64,000 bases of DNA from Paludisphaera borealis (lineage in GTDB: Bacteria > Planctomycetota > Planctomycetia > Isosphaerales > Isosphaeraceae), in the NCBI RefSeq assembly GCF_001956985.1, contig NZ_CP019082.1, positions 806,001 through 870,000 on the forward strand, read 5' to 3'. How positions within the stretch are numbered: the stretch's first letter is position 1; each line of letters opens with the position of its first letter. The notes under the pieces were generated by a model. The model had not been told where the DNA came from and searched no databases. It worked only from the letters and a program-made list of their open reading frames with translations. Below are positions 44,941 to 55,557 of this stretch, one piece after another. Both the position numbers and the translations under genes were made by a program.

Positions 44941-45540
44941 TTACGCCCCCTGCTCGCCCGCGACCGCACGATATTGACGCCGCCGACGCTCTTTTCGCGT
45001 CTCGCGGTCGGCGGTCGGGTCGAGGGGGGACGAAGATCGCGAGCCCGCCGGCGACTTCGTCGTCGCTTTCGAAGCCGTCGGAACGGGCTCGGGCTGGGGG
45101 GCGGTCAGCGGATCGAGCTGGAGGGCCGGGTGGTCGTCGATGCCGGAGGTCGAGCAGACCATGCAGCAGAACAACGAACCCGCCCGGATCGGCCCGTGGT
45201 GCGGGCACTTGGACGTCGGCGTGAACGCCCCGATCGGGAACAGCGGAACCAGCTCCAACCACCACGGCTGCCGCGGGGCGGGTGCCGAAGCGTCATCCCG
45301 GATCGGCAAACTGGCGTCGTCGTCGCATCCCGCACCGGCCGATTGCTCCGCGTCGCGGGCTCGGGCCAGGGCGAGCTGGACGGTCCGCTTGCTCACCCCC
45401 TCGGCCGTCGCAATGTCCGCAACCGTCTTTCCCTGACGGTGCTTGCGCATCCATTCGTGATCGAGCGCCTCGCGGACCTTGCCCCGCGCCTTGGTCTTGC
45501 TCAGCTTCGACTTCGCCTTCGCCCCGCCCATGATGCTCAT
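44941..45540 (-). CDS. HTH and zinc-ribbon protein at the head of the phage operon
   Basis: 199 residues. After a Lys/Ala-rich start there is a helix-turn-helix (TVADIATAEGVSKRTVQLAL, about residues 39-58). A middle cysteine/histidine cluster, KCPHHGPIRAGSLFCCMVCS, then SGIDDHPAL (about 111-140) likely binds zinc. The C-terminus is a basic tail (ETRKERRRRQYRAVAGE). It is the first gene of the long minus-strand block, so it is a candidate regulator of that operon or a packaging-site recognition protein. Recalled as a recurrent planctomycete gene type, but without a proven function. Confidence 0.6.
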   Translation of the reverse strand: MSIMGGAKAKSKLSKTKARGKVREALDHEWMRKHRQGKTVADIATAEGVSKRTVQLALARARDAEQSAGAGCDDDASLPIRDDASAPAPRQPWWLELVPLFPIGAFTPTSKCPHHGPIRAGSLFCCMVCSTSGIDDHPALQLDPLTAPQPEPVPTASKATTKSPAGSRSSSPLDPTADRETRKERRRRQYRAVAGEQGA

Positions 45541-45589
45541 CGCTTCGATCCCCCGCCATCGATCGATCGACTAACTAAGGGGATAATGC

Positions 45590-45617
45590 TACATAAAGCG
45601 GTATTGCGAAAAAGCAA
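45590..45617 (-). promoter_or_regulatory. Weak candidate promoter of the phage operon
   Basis: On the minus strand TTGCTT (45617-45612) and TATGTA (45595-45590) are spaced by 16 bases. The region is AT-rich compared with surroundings and lies directly upstream of the first phage gene. The -35 match is poor. Confidence 0.3.
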
Positions 45618-45756
45618 ACGGTCCGATGATTACGGGAATTCGTCGCAAGGCGTTGGCATGGAAGACGTTGCGGGTTTGGAAAAATCTCCGGCCTGCGCAA
45701 GATCGCGCGACGGGGCGATGTGTTTGGTGCGCGTCGTCACGCGCTCTCAAAAAAAC

Positions 45757-45826
45757 AAGCCCGAAGCGCCGGCGAGTGAACGGCTCCTACGGTCGGATGC
45801 CGATTCACTCGCTGGCGCTTCGGGCT
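45757..45826. repeat. Palindromic intergenic repeat, copy 1
   Basis: A hairpin whose arms are AAGCCCGAAGCGCCGGCGAG (left, from 45757) and GCTGGCGCTTCGGGCT (right, ending 45826), with a loop of about 22 bases. It belongs to a family of four copies in the window with the core GAAGCGCC(A/G)GCGAGTGAA. Confidence 0.85.
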
Positions 45827-45879
45827 CGTATATCCTTCTCTCGATGCGTGAAGGAATAAGCACGCGAAGAAATGTGGGT

Positions 45880-46422
45880 TCAGCTTATGCGGTTGGCCAG
45901 GGCCTGGAGCGTGTCGGCTTCGGCGGTGGCGTCGGTGGCGCGGAGGGCGGCGATCAGGCCGGCGAGGGCGTCGTGGAACGGGCGGTTGGCGACGCGGTTT
46001 TTGGGGAGGCGGCCGTTGAAGTCGGGGGGCAAGGAGCGCTGGACGAGTTCGACGGCGTAGCCGTAGTGGCCGCGCGCCAGGCGGTGGTCGCGGAACTCGC
46101 GGACGGCCAGGTCGCCGAGCGCGACGTGCACCCACAGGTTGTCGTGGCAGGCTTCGAGGGCGAACCGGAGGGCGTCGCGGGCCTCTTCGGGGTCGCCGGC
46201 CTTCCAGAGTTCGAGGCCCTCTTGATAGTCGAGCTCGGTCTCCTCGACGCATTTCGGATGGATCAGCTCGAAGACGTTGCCGTCGATCCGCCGCAGGCCG
46301 ATCGGCCCCAGGCGCGCGCTGAGGCCTTTGTCGCGGACGTTCCCTCGTCGCGGCTTGGCGGGCTTGCCCTGGCCGGGTTTGTCGGGGCCGGAAGGGTCGT
46401 GTCGTCCGTTGGGCTGGTTCAT
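45880..46422 (-). CDS. TPR-like helical protein
   Basis: 180 residues from the ATG at 46422. The middle part is helical with TPR-like spacing (YQEGLELWKAGDPEEARDAL; ALEACHDNLWVHVALGDLAV). The N-terminus is basic and Pro/Gly-rich. The ATG overlaps the stop of the HAD-like gene by four bases (ATGA), so the two are coupled. Probably a protein-interaction module; partner unknown. Confidence 0.65.
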   Translation of the reverse strand: MNQPNGRHDPSGPDKPGQGKPAKPRRGNVRDKGLSARLGPIGLRRIDGNVFELIHPKCVEETELDYQEGLELWKAGDPEEARDALRFALEACHDNLWVHVALGDLAVREFRDHRLARGHYGYAVELVQRSLPPDFNGRLPKNRVANRPFHDALAGLIAALRATDATAEADTLQALANRIS

Positions 46423-47081
46423 GGTTCTCTCGAAAAGCCGAGCTGGGCGAGGATGCCGGAGACGGGTTCGAAGCCGGAGACGTAGGGGGCGTCGCCGACC
46501 CATTCGCCGAACGGCCGGCGATGGCCGACGGCCATGCACGAAATCCCCGCGGCGCGGGCGGCGCGGAGGCCGGCGGGGGTCCCCTCGATGGCCAGGACGT
46601 GGCCGGCGGCGACCTTCAGCCGCTTGATCGCCAGGCGGAGGCCGTCGGGCTCGGGCCGGACCGCCTTGACGTCGTCGGCCGCGACGATCAGCTCGATCCG
46701 GTCGGCCAGGCCCGATCGCTCCAGCAGCGCCTCGACGTGGTCGCGAAGCGAGTCGGCGACCACCACCAGCCGGGCGTGGCCGGCGAGGCTCTTGACGAGG
46801 TCGGCGGCGCCCGGAAAGAGCCGGGGGGCGGAGCGGATCATCTCCAGGGTCAAGGCCTGCTTGCGGCGGACCCAGCCGTCGATGTCAGCCTGGACGATCC
46901 CGCGATGGGCGAAAATCTCGGCCGCGAACAGGGAATCGTCGATCTCGGCCGACCGCGCGGCGACATCGTCGGGGACGTCCCAGCCAAGCCTCGCCAGCGT
47001 CCGCTGCCAGGCGGCCACGTGGTAATTCTCGGTGTCGGCGAGGACGCCGTCGAAAGCGATCAGGACGGCGGATGGAGGCAT
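46419..47081 (-). CDS. HAD-superfamily fold protein lacking the catalytic nucleophile
   Basis: 220 residues from the ATG at 47081, preferred because a promoter-like sequence ends about 45 bases upstream and the HAD fold begins immediately. Motif I reads LIAFDGVLADTEN: the usual nucleophile Asp (DxDG) is Ala9, leaving only the second Asp. Motif III has VRPEPDG with Arg in place of Lys, and motif IV has VLAIEGTPAGLRAARAAG with Gly-Thr in place of the acidic pair. The cap domain resembles beta-phosphoglucomutase. The protein is therefore probably non-catalytic or has another activity. Confidence 0.75.
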   Translation of the reverse strand: MPPSAVLIAFDGVLADTENYHVAAWQRTLARLGWDVPDDVAARSAEIDDSLFAAEIFAHRGIVQADIDGWVRRKQALTLEMIRSAPRLFPGAADLVKSLAGHARLVVVADSLRDHVEALLERSGLADRIELIVAADDVKAVRPEPDGLRLAIKRLKVAAGHVLAIEGTPAGLRAARAAGISCMAVGHRRPFGEWVGDAPYVSGFEPVSGILAQLGFSREP

Positions 47082-47133
47082 GGAGGGTCGCACGCGAGTT
47101 GTCTGGAGAAACGAGGGCTGAGCAAGATCCTTC

Positions 47134-47162
47134 ATTATCATGATATCCGCCCGTCCCGTCAA
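47134..47162 (-). promoter_or_regulatory. Sigma-70-type promoter of the HAD-like gene
   Basis: On the minus strand TTGACG (47162-47157), a 17-base spacer, and GATAAT (47139-47134). The spacing and both boxes are close to consensus, and transcription would begin about 45 bases before the chosen ATG at 47081. Confidence 0.6.
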
Positions 47163-47407
47163 ATCGTTGACAACGGCCGGCCGCCGGTGCAATCTGGCCT
47201 TGGTCGTTGTCATCCGGCCCTGTCCGGCTCGAATCGCGTGGGGGCCACGGGTTCGGTCTCCGAACCCGTGCGGAAAAGCCTTGGCTTGCCCCCCTGGGTT
47301 CGGAAGCCGAACCTAGGCCACCCAACTGCGTCCTCGTCGCGCTCAACACTCGTGCCCCGTTCTTGTTTCCGTCCTCGCCCCGCCCTTTGCTTTTGGGAGA
47401 CTGCAAT

Positions 47408-48421
47408 ATGTCGCGTCCCGTGACGCTTTTCACCGGCCAGTGGGCCGACCTGCCCATCGAGTCGATCTGCGAGAAGGCCAGCAAGTGGGGCTACGACGGC
47501 ATCGAGCTGCCGTGCTGGGGCGACCATTTCAACGTCCAGCAGGCGCTCAAGGACGACAAGTACTGCCAGGGCCGCCACGACCTGCTGGCCAAGTACGGCC
47601 TGAAGGTCTGGGCGATCTCGAACCACCTGGTCGGCCAGGCGGTTTGCGACGTGATCGACGAGCGGCACAAGCTGATCCTGCCCGACCATGTCTGGGGCGA
47701 CGGCGACCCGAAGGGGGTCAAGGACCGCGCGGCGAAGGAGATGATCGACACCGCGCACGCCGCCGCCAAGCTCGGCGTGAAGGTGGTCAACGGGTTCACC
47801 GGGTCGTCGATCTGGCACCTGCTGTACTCGTTCCCGCCGGTCTCCGACGCCATGATCGCCGCCGGCTACAAGGACTTCGCCGACCGGTTCAACCCGATCC
47901 TCGACGTCTTCAAGAAGCTCGGCCTGAAGTTCGGCCTGGAGGTCCACCCGACCGAGATCGCGTTCGACATCTACTCGGCCGAAGCGGCGCTTGAGGCCGT
48001 GGGCCGCCGCCCCGAGTTCGGGTTCAACTTCGACCCCAGCCACCTGATCTGGCAGTTCGTCGACCCGGTCGCGTTCATCCGGGCGTTCCCGGACCGGATC
48101 TACCACATGCACGTCAAGGACGCCGCCCGGACGCTCGACGGCAAGTCGGGCATCCTCGGCTCGCACATCAACTTCGGCGACCCCCGCCGCGGCTGGGACT
48201 TCCGCTCGCCGGGCCGCGGCCAGGTCGACTTCCAGGCCATCGCCCGCGCCCTCAACGAGATCGGCTACACCGGCCCCCTGTCGGTCGAATGGGAAGACCC
48301 CGGCATGGATCGCGAATTCGGCGCGGCCGAAGCCGTCCAGTTCATCAAGACGAACATGAGCTTCCCCCCCGCCGGCCGCCTCTTCGACCAGGCCTTCGCC
48401 GAAGGCCAGGCGAAGAACTGA
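47408..48421 (+). CDS. Sugar phosphate isomerase/epimerase (TIM barrel)
   Basis: 337 residues from the ATG at 47408 (GGGAG upstream). It has the xylose-isomerase-like fold with metal-ligand positions in [13 protein letters not shown] (Glu), [10 protein letters not shown] (Asp/His), MHVKDAA (His) and [10 protein letters not shown] (Glu), typical of the IolE/UxaE-like planctomycete group. N-terminal [20 protein letters not shown] is also characteristic. It would interconvert keto- and aldo-sugars or epimers; the substrate is unknown. No signal peptide. The final 141 bases are duplicated at 50131-50272 as a broken copy. Confidence 0.88.
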   Translation: MSRPVTLFTGQWADLPIESICEKASKWGYDGIELPCWGDHFNVQQALKDDKYCQGRHDLLAKYGLKVWAISNHLVGQAVCDVIDERHKLILPDHVWGDGDPKGVKDRAAKEMIDTAHAAAKLGVKVVNGFTGSSIWHLLYSFPPVSDAMIAAGYKDFADRFNPILDVFKKLGLKFGLEVHPTEIAFDIYSAEAALEAVGRRPEFGFNFDPSHLIWQFVDPVAFIRAFPDRIYHMHVKDAARTLDGKSGILGSHINFGDPRRGWDFRSPGRGQVDFQAIARALNEIGYTGPLSVEWEDPGMDREFGAAEAVQFIKTNMSFPPAGRLFDQAFAEGQAKN

Positions 48422-48601
48422 GCACTGCCTCGCAAGGGTTGCAGCGAGCGACGCCCTGTTCCGTGGGATGGGCGTCGCTCGCCGGCTGAACGCCAAGCCA
48501 TCCTTTGCAGCGAACCATCAGGGCGTCGTTTGTGTCTGGACCACGTACATAACCGATGCCCCGCTGGCAGCTGAACGGTGTCGTTGGCTCTTGGAGGCCG
48601 T

Positions 48602-49222
48602 ATGCGAATCGCGGTGCTTACATTCGAAGGATTTAACGAGCTCGATTCGTTTGTCGCCGCGGCCATGCTCAATCGGGTCAAGAGACCAGAACTACAGGCC
48701 CTTATCGTGTGTCCCGCCCAACGGGTCACATCGATGAATGGGGTTGTCGTCCATTCCCAAGCTCCCCTGAGCTTTGCCCGCGAGGCCGAGGCGGTCATCG
48801 TCGGCAGTGGAAGGGACACGCGAGACCTGGTGCGCGACTCCGGCCTGATGGGAGAGCTCGGGCTGGACCCGTCGCGCCAGATCATCGGCGCCCAATGCTC
48901 CGGGGCGCTCGTACTCGCGAAGCTCGGACTTCTCGCGAATGTCCCGGCGTGCACCGATTCCAAGACAAAGCCGTGGGTCGAAGAAGCCGGAATCCAAGTC
49001 CTGGAACAGCCGTTTTTCGCTCAAGGGAACGTCGCTACAGCCGGAGGCTGCCTCGCCTCTCACTATCTCGCGGCGTGGGTGATCGCTCGCCTCGGGGGCT
49101 GGAGCGCCGCGGAAAGCGTCGTTCATTACATCGCCCCCGTCGGCCAGAAGCAGGAATACGTGGAGCGTGCTCGCGCGGTGGTCCAGCAGTACTTGCCAGA
49201 GCACGATTGCGTCGCGGTCTAA
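48602..49222 (+). CDS. DJ-1/PfpI family protein
   Basis: 206 residues from the ATG at 48602 (GGAGG upstream). It has the class I glutamine-amidotransferase-like fold: MRIAVLTFEGFNELDSF, VIVGSGRD, and the nucleophile elbow IIGAQCSGALVLAKLGLL with Cys99. A later ATAGGCLASHYLAAW segment gives the fold's C-terminal part. Closest to DJ-1/PfpI transcription-regulator-like or ThiJ-type proteins; activity not assignable. Separate from its neighbours. Confidence 0.82.
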   Translation: MRIAVLTFEGFNELDSFVAAAMLNRVKRPELQALIVCPAQRVTSMNGVVVHSQAPLSFAREAEAVIVGSGRDTRDLVRDSGLMGELGLDPSRQIIGAQCSGALVLAKLGLLANVPACTDSKTKPWVEEAGIQVLEQPFFAQGNVATAGGCLASHYLAAWVIARLGGWSAAESVVHYIAPVGQKQEYVERARAVVQQYLPEHDCVAV

Positions 49223-49354
49223 TCTCGGCGACCACCTAAATGACGCTGCGCGGAAGTGATGCGCGAAATTGAGGGCTTTCGATGACTCGAGCACCGCGGG
49301 TTCCGGCCTTTGGAACTCGCGGCGCCTGGCGTTCAAGAAGCAGAGCGGGCGAAA

Positions 49355-49705
49355 ATGGACCCCAAGAAGCAGGCGGCTCTCGAAGCGGCCGGCTACGTCT
49401 TCGGAGACGCCGAGGACTTTCTGGAACTTACCGAAGAGGAAAGCCGCCTTGTCGACATCCGGCTCGCCGTCAGCCGGGCGGTCCGCAACGCCCGATTGGC
49501 CCGGAACCCGACGCAGGCCCAAGCGGCTAAGATTCTCAACACGAGTCAGCCCAAGGTCTCCAAGATCGAGTCGGCGGCCGCCGAAGTGTCGCTGGACCTG
49601 ATGTTCCGCAGCCTCTTCGCACTCGGCGGCAACGCGGCCGACGTCTTCGGATCGGCTCCGCCGCCCAAGAGGTCTCCCAAGCGGAAGCCGCTCGCCACCG
49701 GCTGA
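49355..49705 (+). CDS. XRE-family helix-turn-helix protein (antitoxin-like)
   Basis: 116 residues from the ATG at 49355. Contains an XRE HTH (RLARNPTQAQAAKILNTSQP, then KVSKIESAAAE) of the HigA-like antitoxin group. The C-terminus is basic (PPPKRSPKRKPLATG). No intact HigB/RelE toxin is adjacent, so it is either a solitary regulator or a remnant of a toxin-antitoxin pair. An upstream TTG at 49310 is a less likely start. Confidence 0.7.
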   Translation: MDPKKQAALEAAGYVFGDAEDFLELTEEESRLVDIRLAVSRAVRNARLARNPTQAQAAKILNTSQPKVSKIESAAAEVSLDLMFRSLFALGGNAADVFGSAPPPKRSPKRKPLATG

Positions 49706-49757
49706 AGGCCGTTCCGACCGGGGCCAGGTCGACCAACTCGCCCGAATGGCGGAGTGA

Positions 49758-49952
49758 ATGCTTGAGATGGCCACTCGAGAGACCTGGTTCTGGGATCTGA
49801 CGCGCGAGCCCGACCGCGTCTCGCTCCGCTCTTGCATCAACACCGACGAGGTTTGCGCGGATTTCTTTGACGCGATCAGCCCCGGCGAGATTGCACTCGG
49901 CCTCACCAGCACCTCAAAGCGGCACGCGAAGTACGTTCCTCATTGGGCCTGA
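49758..49952 (+). CDS. Doubtful small open frame
   Basis: 64 codons starting MLEMATRETWFWDLTREPDR. No family, no clear ribosome site. Included because it falls in an otherwise gene-poor stretch (49706-50842), but it could be chance. Confidence 0.25.
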   Translation: MLEMATRETWFWDLTREPDRVSLRSCINTDEVCADFFDAISPGEIALGLTSTSKRHAKYVPHWA

Positions 49953-50130
49953 ATACTGGTGAAAATCGCCGTTCCGCATCGGCGTGCATAGGCTCGGAAT
50001 CACCCAGATGCAAATCCACCCAGACGCATTCTCCATTTAGACGCAAACCCACAGCTCGACGCAAGCTTATAAGAAACCACACGTTGCAATTTAGATGCTA
50101 ATCGGTTCCACTGGCGCCGTCGGCCTGGCC

Positions 50131-50272
50131 GGCTACACGGGCCCCCTGTCGGTCGAATGGGAAGACCCCGGCATGGACCGCGAATTCGGCGCGGCCGAAG
50201 CCGTCCAGTTCATCAAGAAGAACATGTGCTTCCCCCCCCGCCGGCCGCCTCTTCGACCAGGCCTTCGCCGAA
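50131..50272 (+). pseudogene. Duplicated 3' fragment of the sugar phosphate isomerase gene
   Basis: 142 bases nearly identical to 48263-48403 (the last part of the isomerase CDS, from GGCTACAC to the GAA of FAEG). Differences are few substitutions and one extra C in the C-run before GCCGG (8 instead of 7), which shifts the frame. No upstream part of the gene is present. After the match the sequence diverges into the repeat-rich intergenic region. A local duplication remnant. Confidence 0.85.
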
Positions 50273-50348
50273 TCGTCATGCCCCAGTTTGGGGTACCCGA
50301 CCTCATGAAAATGGACGCTGGGTCGTTCCGCGGGTACCCTCCGAATAC

Positions 50349-50419
50349 AAGCTCGAAGCGCCAGCGAGTGAATCTCCGTCGGGCCATTGGGAACATCCAC
50401 TCGCTGGCGCTTCGAGCTT
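50349..50419. repeat. Palindromic intergenic repeat, copy 2
   Basis: Hairpin with arms AAGCTCGAAGCGCCAGCGAG (left, from 50349) and CTCGCTGGCGCTTCGAGCTT (right, ending 50419). The loop is identical to that of copy 3. Preceded by CCTCATGAAAATG (50301-50313), also shared with copy 3. Confidence 0.88.
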
Positions 50420-50536
50420 CCATTTCGCCCCCTGATCATCCCACGGGTTGTTTTCAGAGCACATCATCATGGTGCCGTCGGGACACCAGGCCTCATGAAA
50501 ATGAGCTGACGAGAAGTCATGCGGGCGGCCTCCGAA

Positions 50537-50613
50537 TACAAGCTCGAAGCGCCAGCAAGTGAATCTCCGTCGGGCCATTGGGAACATCCACTCGCTGGCG
50601 CTTCGAGCTTGTA
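50537..50613. repeat. Palindromic intergenic repeat, copy 3
   Basis: Arms TACAAGCTCGAAGCGCCAGC (from 50537) and GCTGGCGCTTCGAGCTTGTA (ending 50613): a perfect 20-base complement, extending further with one mismatch. The loop is identical to copy 2. Together with the shared upstream CCTCATGAAAATG (50491-50503) this shows that a unit of at least 119 bases was duplicated about 190 bases apart. Confidence 0.88.
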
Positions 50614-50842
50614 TCGAGGCAGGCCTCCGCAAGGCTATTTTCAGATCAAGCCTTCCCTCCGTGTGCAGCCCGAGAGCAAGCTGCGCCAAATTAGGAAGTT
50701 TGGGCAAAATGAGTCGACTGCGCCGGTTCGCATGAATTAAACTGAATCCCGTGGCGGGGAGGATGGCTGATCGCATTCGCGGCGCCATTCCTCGTCTGAC
50801 GAATCGTCAGCCGTCGAATCTTGCGATAAGGGGTTCAGCCGT

Positions 50843-52885
50843 ATGCTCGCTCATGAGTCGTCGCGTGCTCGCCGTCGGGAGAAGCCAACAAGTCGGAGCC
50901 GATTTCGCCCATTGGCGGAACGGATGGAGAGCCGGATCTTGCTCTCCTTCGCGGACGGAAACGGCGCCGTGGTGACGGGCCTGGTCGAGCCGATCGATCG
51001 CGGGCGGTCGTCGATCGTCATCAGCTTCGACGGGCCCTTGAATCCGACGCAAGCCGTGGACCCGTCCTATTACCGGGTCAACGCGCTGGCCCCGGGCAAC
51101 ATCGAGGTCGTGACGAAGCCGGGCGCGGTCGACCCGATCCGTTCGGTTCGCTACGACGCCGCCACGCAACAGGTCACGCTCAACCTCGCTCATCCGCTGG
51201 CCACGGGGCAGTGCTACCGCGTCTGGGTCGACGGCAACCCCACGACGGGCCTGACCGACGCGAGCGGAACGACGATCGACGGCGACGCCGACGACACGGC
51301 CGCCGGCGATTTCTACGGCCTCGTCGCCGCGGGCAAGCGGCTCACGTTCAACGACATGAACGGCAACCGGGCCACGGTCGCGGTCTCGGGCGGCGGGCTC
51401 GTCGAGCTCTGGCGTGGGCTCAACGGGAACGTCAACCAGTTGACCATCGTCGGCGCGACGGCGAATTCGACCACGCTCACCGGCTCGATCCGGCCTGCCA
51501 AGGGGAGCGACGGCCAGGTGGTCATCCCCTCGATCCAGGGGCTCGACGGGGTCGACAACTTGCTCCCGGCCTCGTTCGTGACGCAGGCGACGCCGATCCA
51601 GTCGCCCACGCCCGTCGTGGCGACTCCGCAGAACCTACCGTATACGCTCCAGATCCAGGCGGTCGCGATGCCGGACGCGCCGACGATCCAGGCGGCCGTC
51701 CACGCCGAGTCGAACGGGCTCTGGCTCATCTTCGGCGGCCGGACCAACGGCATGCACTCGTTCGACCCGAGCGGACTCGTCAGCTTCCCGCCCATCTATC
51801 AGAACAACACCATCTACGTGATCAATCCCGCGACCGGACAGGTCTGGTCGAAGGACTGGAGCGCGACCGGGCTGCCCGCGTCGGCGACCGCGTCCCTGGC
51901 CTCGTCGAACCAGGAGTTCTACCAGAGCGGCGACCGCCTTTACACCGTCGGCGGCTACTCGTACGATTCCTCCACCGGCCAGTTCGTCACCTACGATACG
52001 CTGTCCGCGATCAGCGTCTCCGGCCTGATCGACGCGGTGGTCAACAACGGCGACGTCGCGGCCCAGGTGAAGCAGATCAGCGACCCCCGGCTCGCGGTGA
52101 CCGGCGGCGACATGAACGCGATCAACGGCCGGACGTTTCTCGTCTTCGGCCATGACTTCCAGGGGGGCTACAACGGAGGGGGCGCCGAGCTCAGCCAGGT
52201 CTACACCGACGAGGTCCGCAGCTTCCGGATCGTCGACAAGGGCCGTTCGCTGTCGATCGCCTATTACCAGGCCCAGCGCGATCCCGTGAACTTCCGCCGT
52301 CGCGACGGCAACCTCGGCGCCGTCGTCTTCCCGAACGGCCGTCCGGGGCTCGCCTCCTACGGCGGCGTTTTCACCCGCGCGGGGGGCGGTTACCTCAATC
52401 CGATCACGATCGGCACCGGCGGCACGGCCCGGGTCGACACGCAATACGACCAGTTCTTCTCCCAATACACTGCGCCGAACATCCCGCTGTTCGACGGCCG
52501 CGACGGCTCGATGACCACCATTTTCCTGGGCGGGATCAGCCTGTACGACTACAACTTCAGCACGGGGAAGTTGACGTCCGATCCCGAACTCCCGTTCGTA
52601 GACGACGTGACCTCGCTCGTCAAAAGCGCCGACGGGTCGTTCCAGGAATTCATCATGCCGAGCCAATTGCCCGGCCTGCTCGGCGCCGAGGCGGCGTACT
52701 TCCAATCGCCGGGCCTCCCCACGTATTCCAACGGCGTGATCAAGCTCGACCAGTTGAGCGGCCCGACGACGCTCGGCTACATCTACGGAGGGATCGTGTC
52801 GAGCGTTCCCAACACCACCACGCCGGCCGGACAAACCACGGCCTCGAATCGGGTGTTCAAGGTGACGCTCACGCCCGTCGTTTGA
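50843..52885 (+). CDS. LEPR-XLL-like exported protein with Kelch-like repeats
   Basis: 680 residues. The N-terminus FRPLAERMESRILLSFAD is close to the planctomycete LEPR-XLL signal-like motif that opens large surface proteins. The next 200 residues are Ig-like (SFDGPLNPTQAVDPSYYRVN). The C-terminal 400 residues have Kelch-like blades (LWLIFGGRTNGMHSFD; RLYTVGGYSYDSSTGQF; TFLVFGHDFQGGYNGG), suggesting a beta-propeller. Probably surface located and involved in adhesion or enzymatic scaffolding. The gene is convergent with the pyrophosphatase gene and is followed by repeat copy 4. Confidence 0.78.
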   Translation: MLAHESSRARRREKPTSRSRFRPLAERMESRILLSFADGNGAVVTGLVEPIDRGRSSIVISFDGPLNPTQAVDPSYYRVNALAPGNIEVVTKPGAVDPIRSVRYDAATQQVTLNLAHPLATGQCYRVWVDGNPTTGLTDASGTTIDGDADDTAAGDFYGLVAAGKRLTFNDMNGNRATVAVSGGGLVELWRGLNGNVNQLTIVGATANSTTLTGSIRPAKGSDGQVVIPSIQGLDGVDNLLPASFVTQATPIQSPTPVVATPQNLPYTLQIQAVAMPDAPTIQAAVHAESNGLWLIFGGRTNGMHSFDPSGLVSFPPIYQNNTIYVINPATGQVWSKDWSATGLPASATASLASSNQEFYQSGDRLYTVGGYSYDSSTGQFVTYDTLSAISVSGLIDAVVNNGDVAAQVKQISDPRLAVTGGDMNAINGRTFLVFGHDFQGGYNGGGAELSQVYTDEVRSFRIVDKGRSLSIAYYQAQRDPVNFRRRDGNLGAVVFPNGRPGLASYGGVFTRAGGGYLNPITIGTGGTARVDTQYDQFFSQYTAPNIPLFDGRDGSMTTIFLGGISLYDYNFSTGKLTSDPELPFVDDVTSLVKSADGSFQEFIMPSQLPGLLGAEAAYFQSPGLPTYSNGVIKLDQLSGPTTLGYIYGGIVSSVPNTTTPAGQTTASNRVFKVTLTPVV

Positions 52886-52927
52886 CGAGCGGGTCGCAGT
52901 CGCACGCGATAGCGTTCGGCTGGAACG

Positions 52928-52985
52928 TCGAAGCGCCAGCGAGTGAATCCGCGAGCCTCGGGAGATTCACTTGCCGGCGCTTCGA
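52928..52985. repeat. Palindromic intergenic repeat, copy 4 (possible bidirectional terminator)
   Basis: Arms TCGAAGCGCCAGCGAGTGAA (from 52928) and ATTCACTTGCCGGCGCTTCG (right arm, ending 52985 with one more base). It sits exactly between the 3' ends of two convergent genes (stops at 52885 and 53014), so it may also end transcription from both sides. Confidence 0.85.
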
Positions 52986-53013
52986 GAGAGCAACGGATCC
53001 ACGTGATACGGTA

Positions 53014-55557
<2,544 letters not shown>

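Larger units (their letters stand above)
11070..45540 (-). mobile_element. Prophage-like element, about 34.5 kb, all genes on the minus strand
   Basis: A continuous co-oriented block containing terminase, portal, scaffold-like, major capsid, tail terminator, tail tube, tail chaperone with -1 slippery site, several fibre or tailspike proteins, lysis-position membrane proteins with a peptidase, a sigma factor, a primase and a D5/P4-like helicase. Gene order (packaging, head, tail, then replication at the far end) is that of tailed phages. The edges given are the outermost phage-like genes, not mapped attachment sites. No integrase, excisionase or CI-like repressor was found, and no full-length tape-measure gene. 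Either a defective or domesticated phage, or one mobilised by genes outside the window. Confidence 0.85.

Noticed and set aside
11070-45540. Search for tyrosine or serine recombinase, transposase or CRISPR array
   Set aside because: No R-H-R-Y pattern, serine recombinase start, DDE motif or regularly spaced direct repeats could be seen in or around the element.
43342-46485. A 1047-codon plus-strand open frame
   Set aside because: Composition is Arg/Gly/Asp-rich antisense shadow of the peptidase, membrane, HTH and TPR-like genes; it also crosses the palindromic repeat.
50519-50740. Small open frames across the palindromic repeats (for example starting at 50519)
   Set aside because: They only translate the repeat; the same nonsense peptide recurs at each copy and on both strands.
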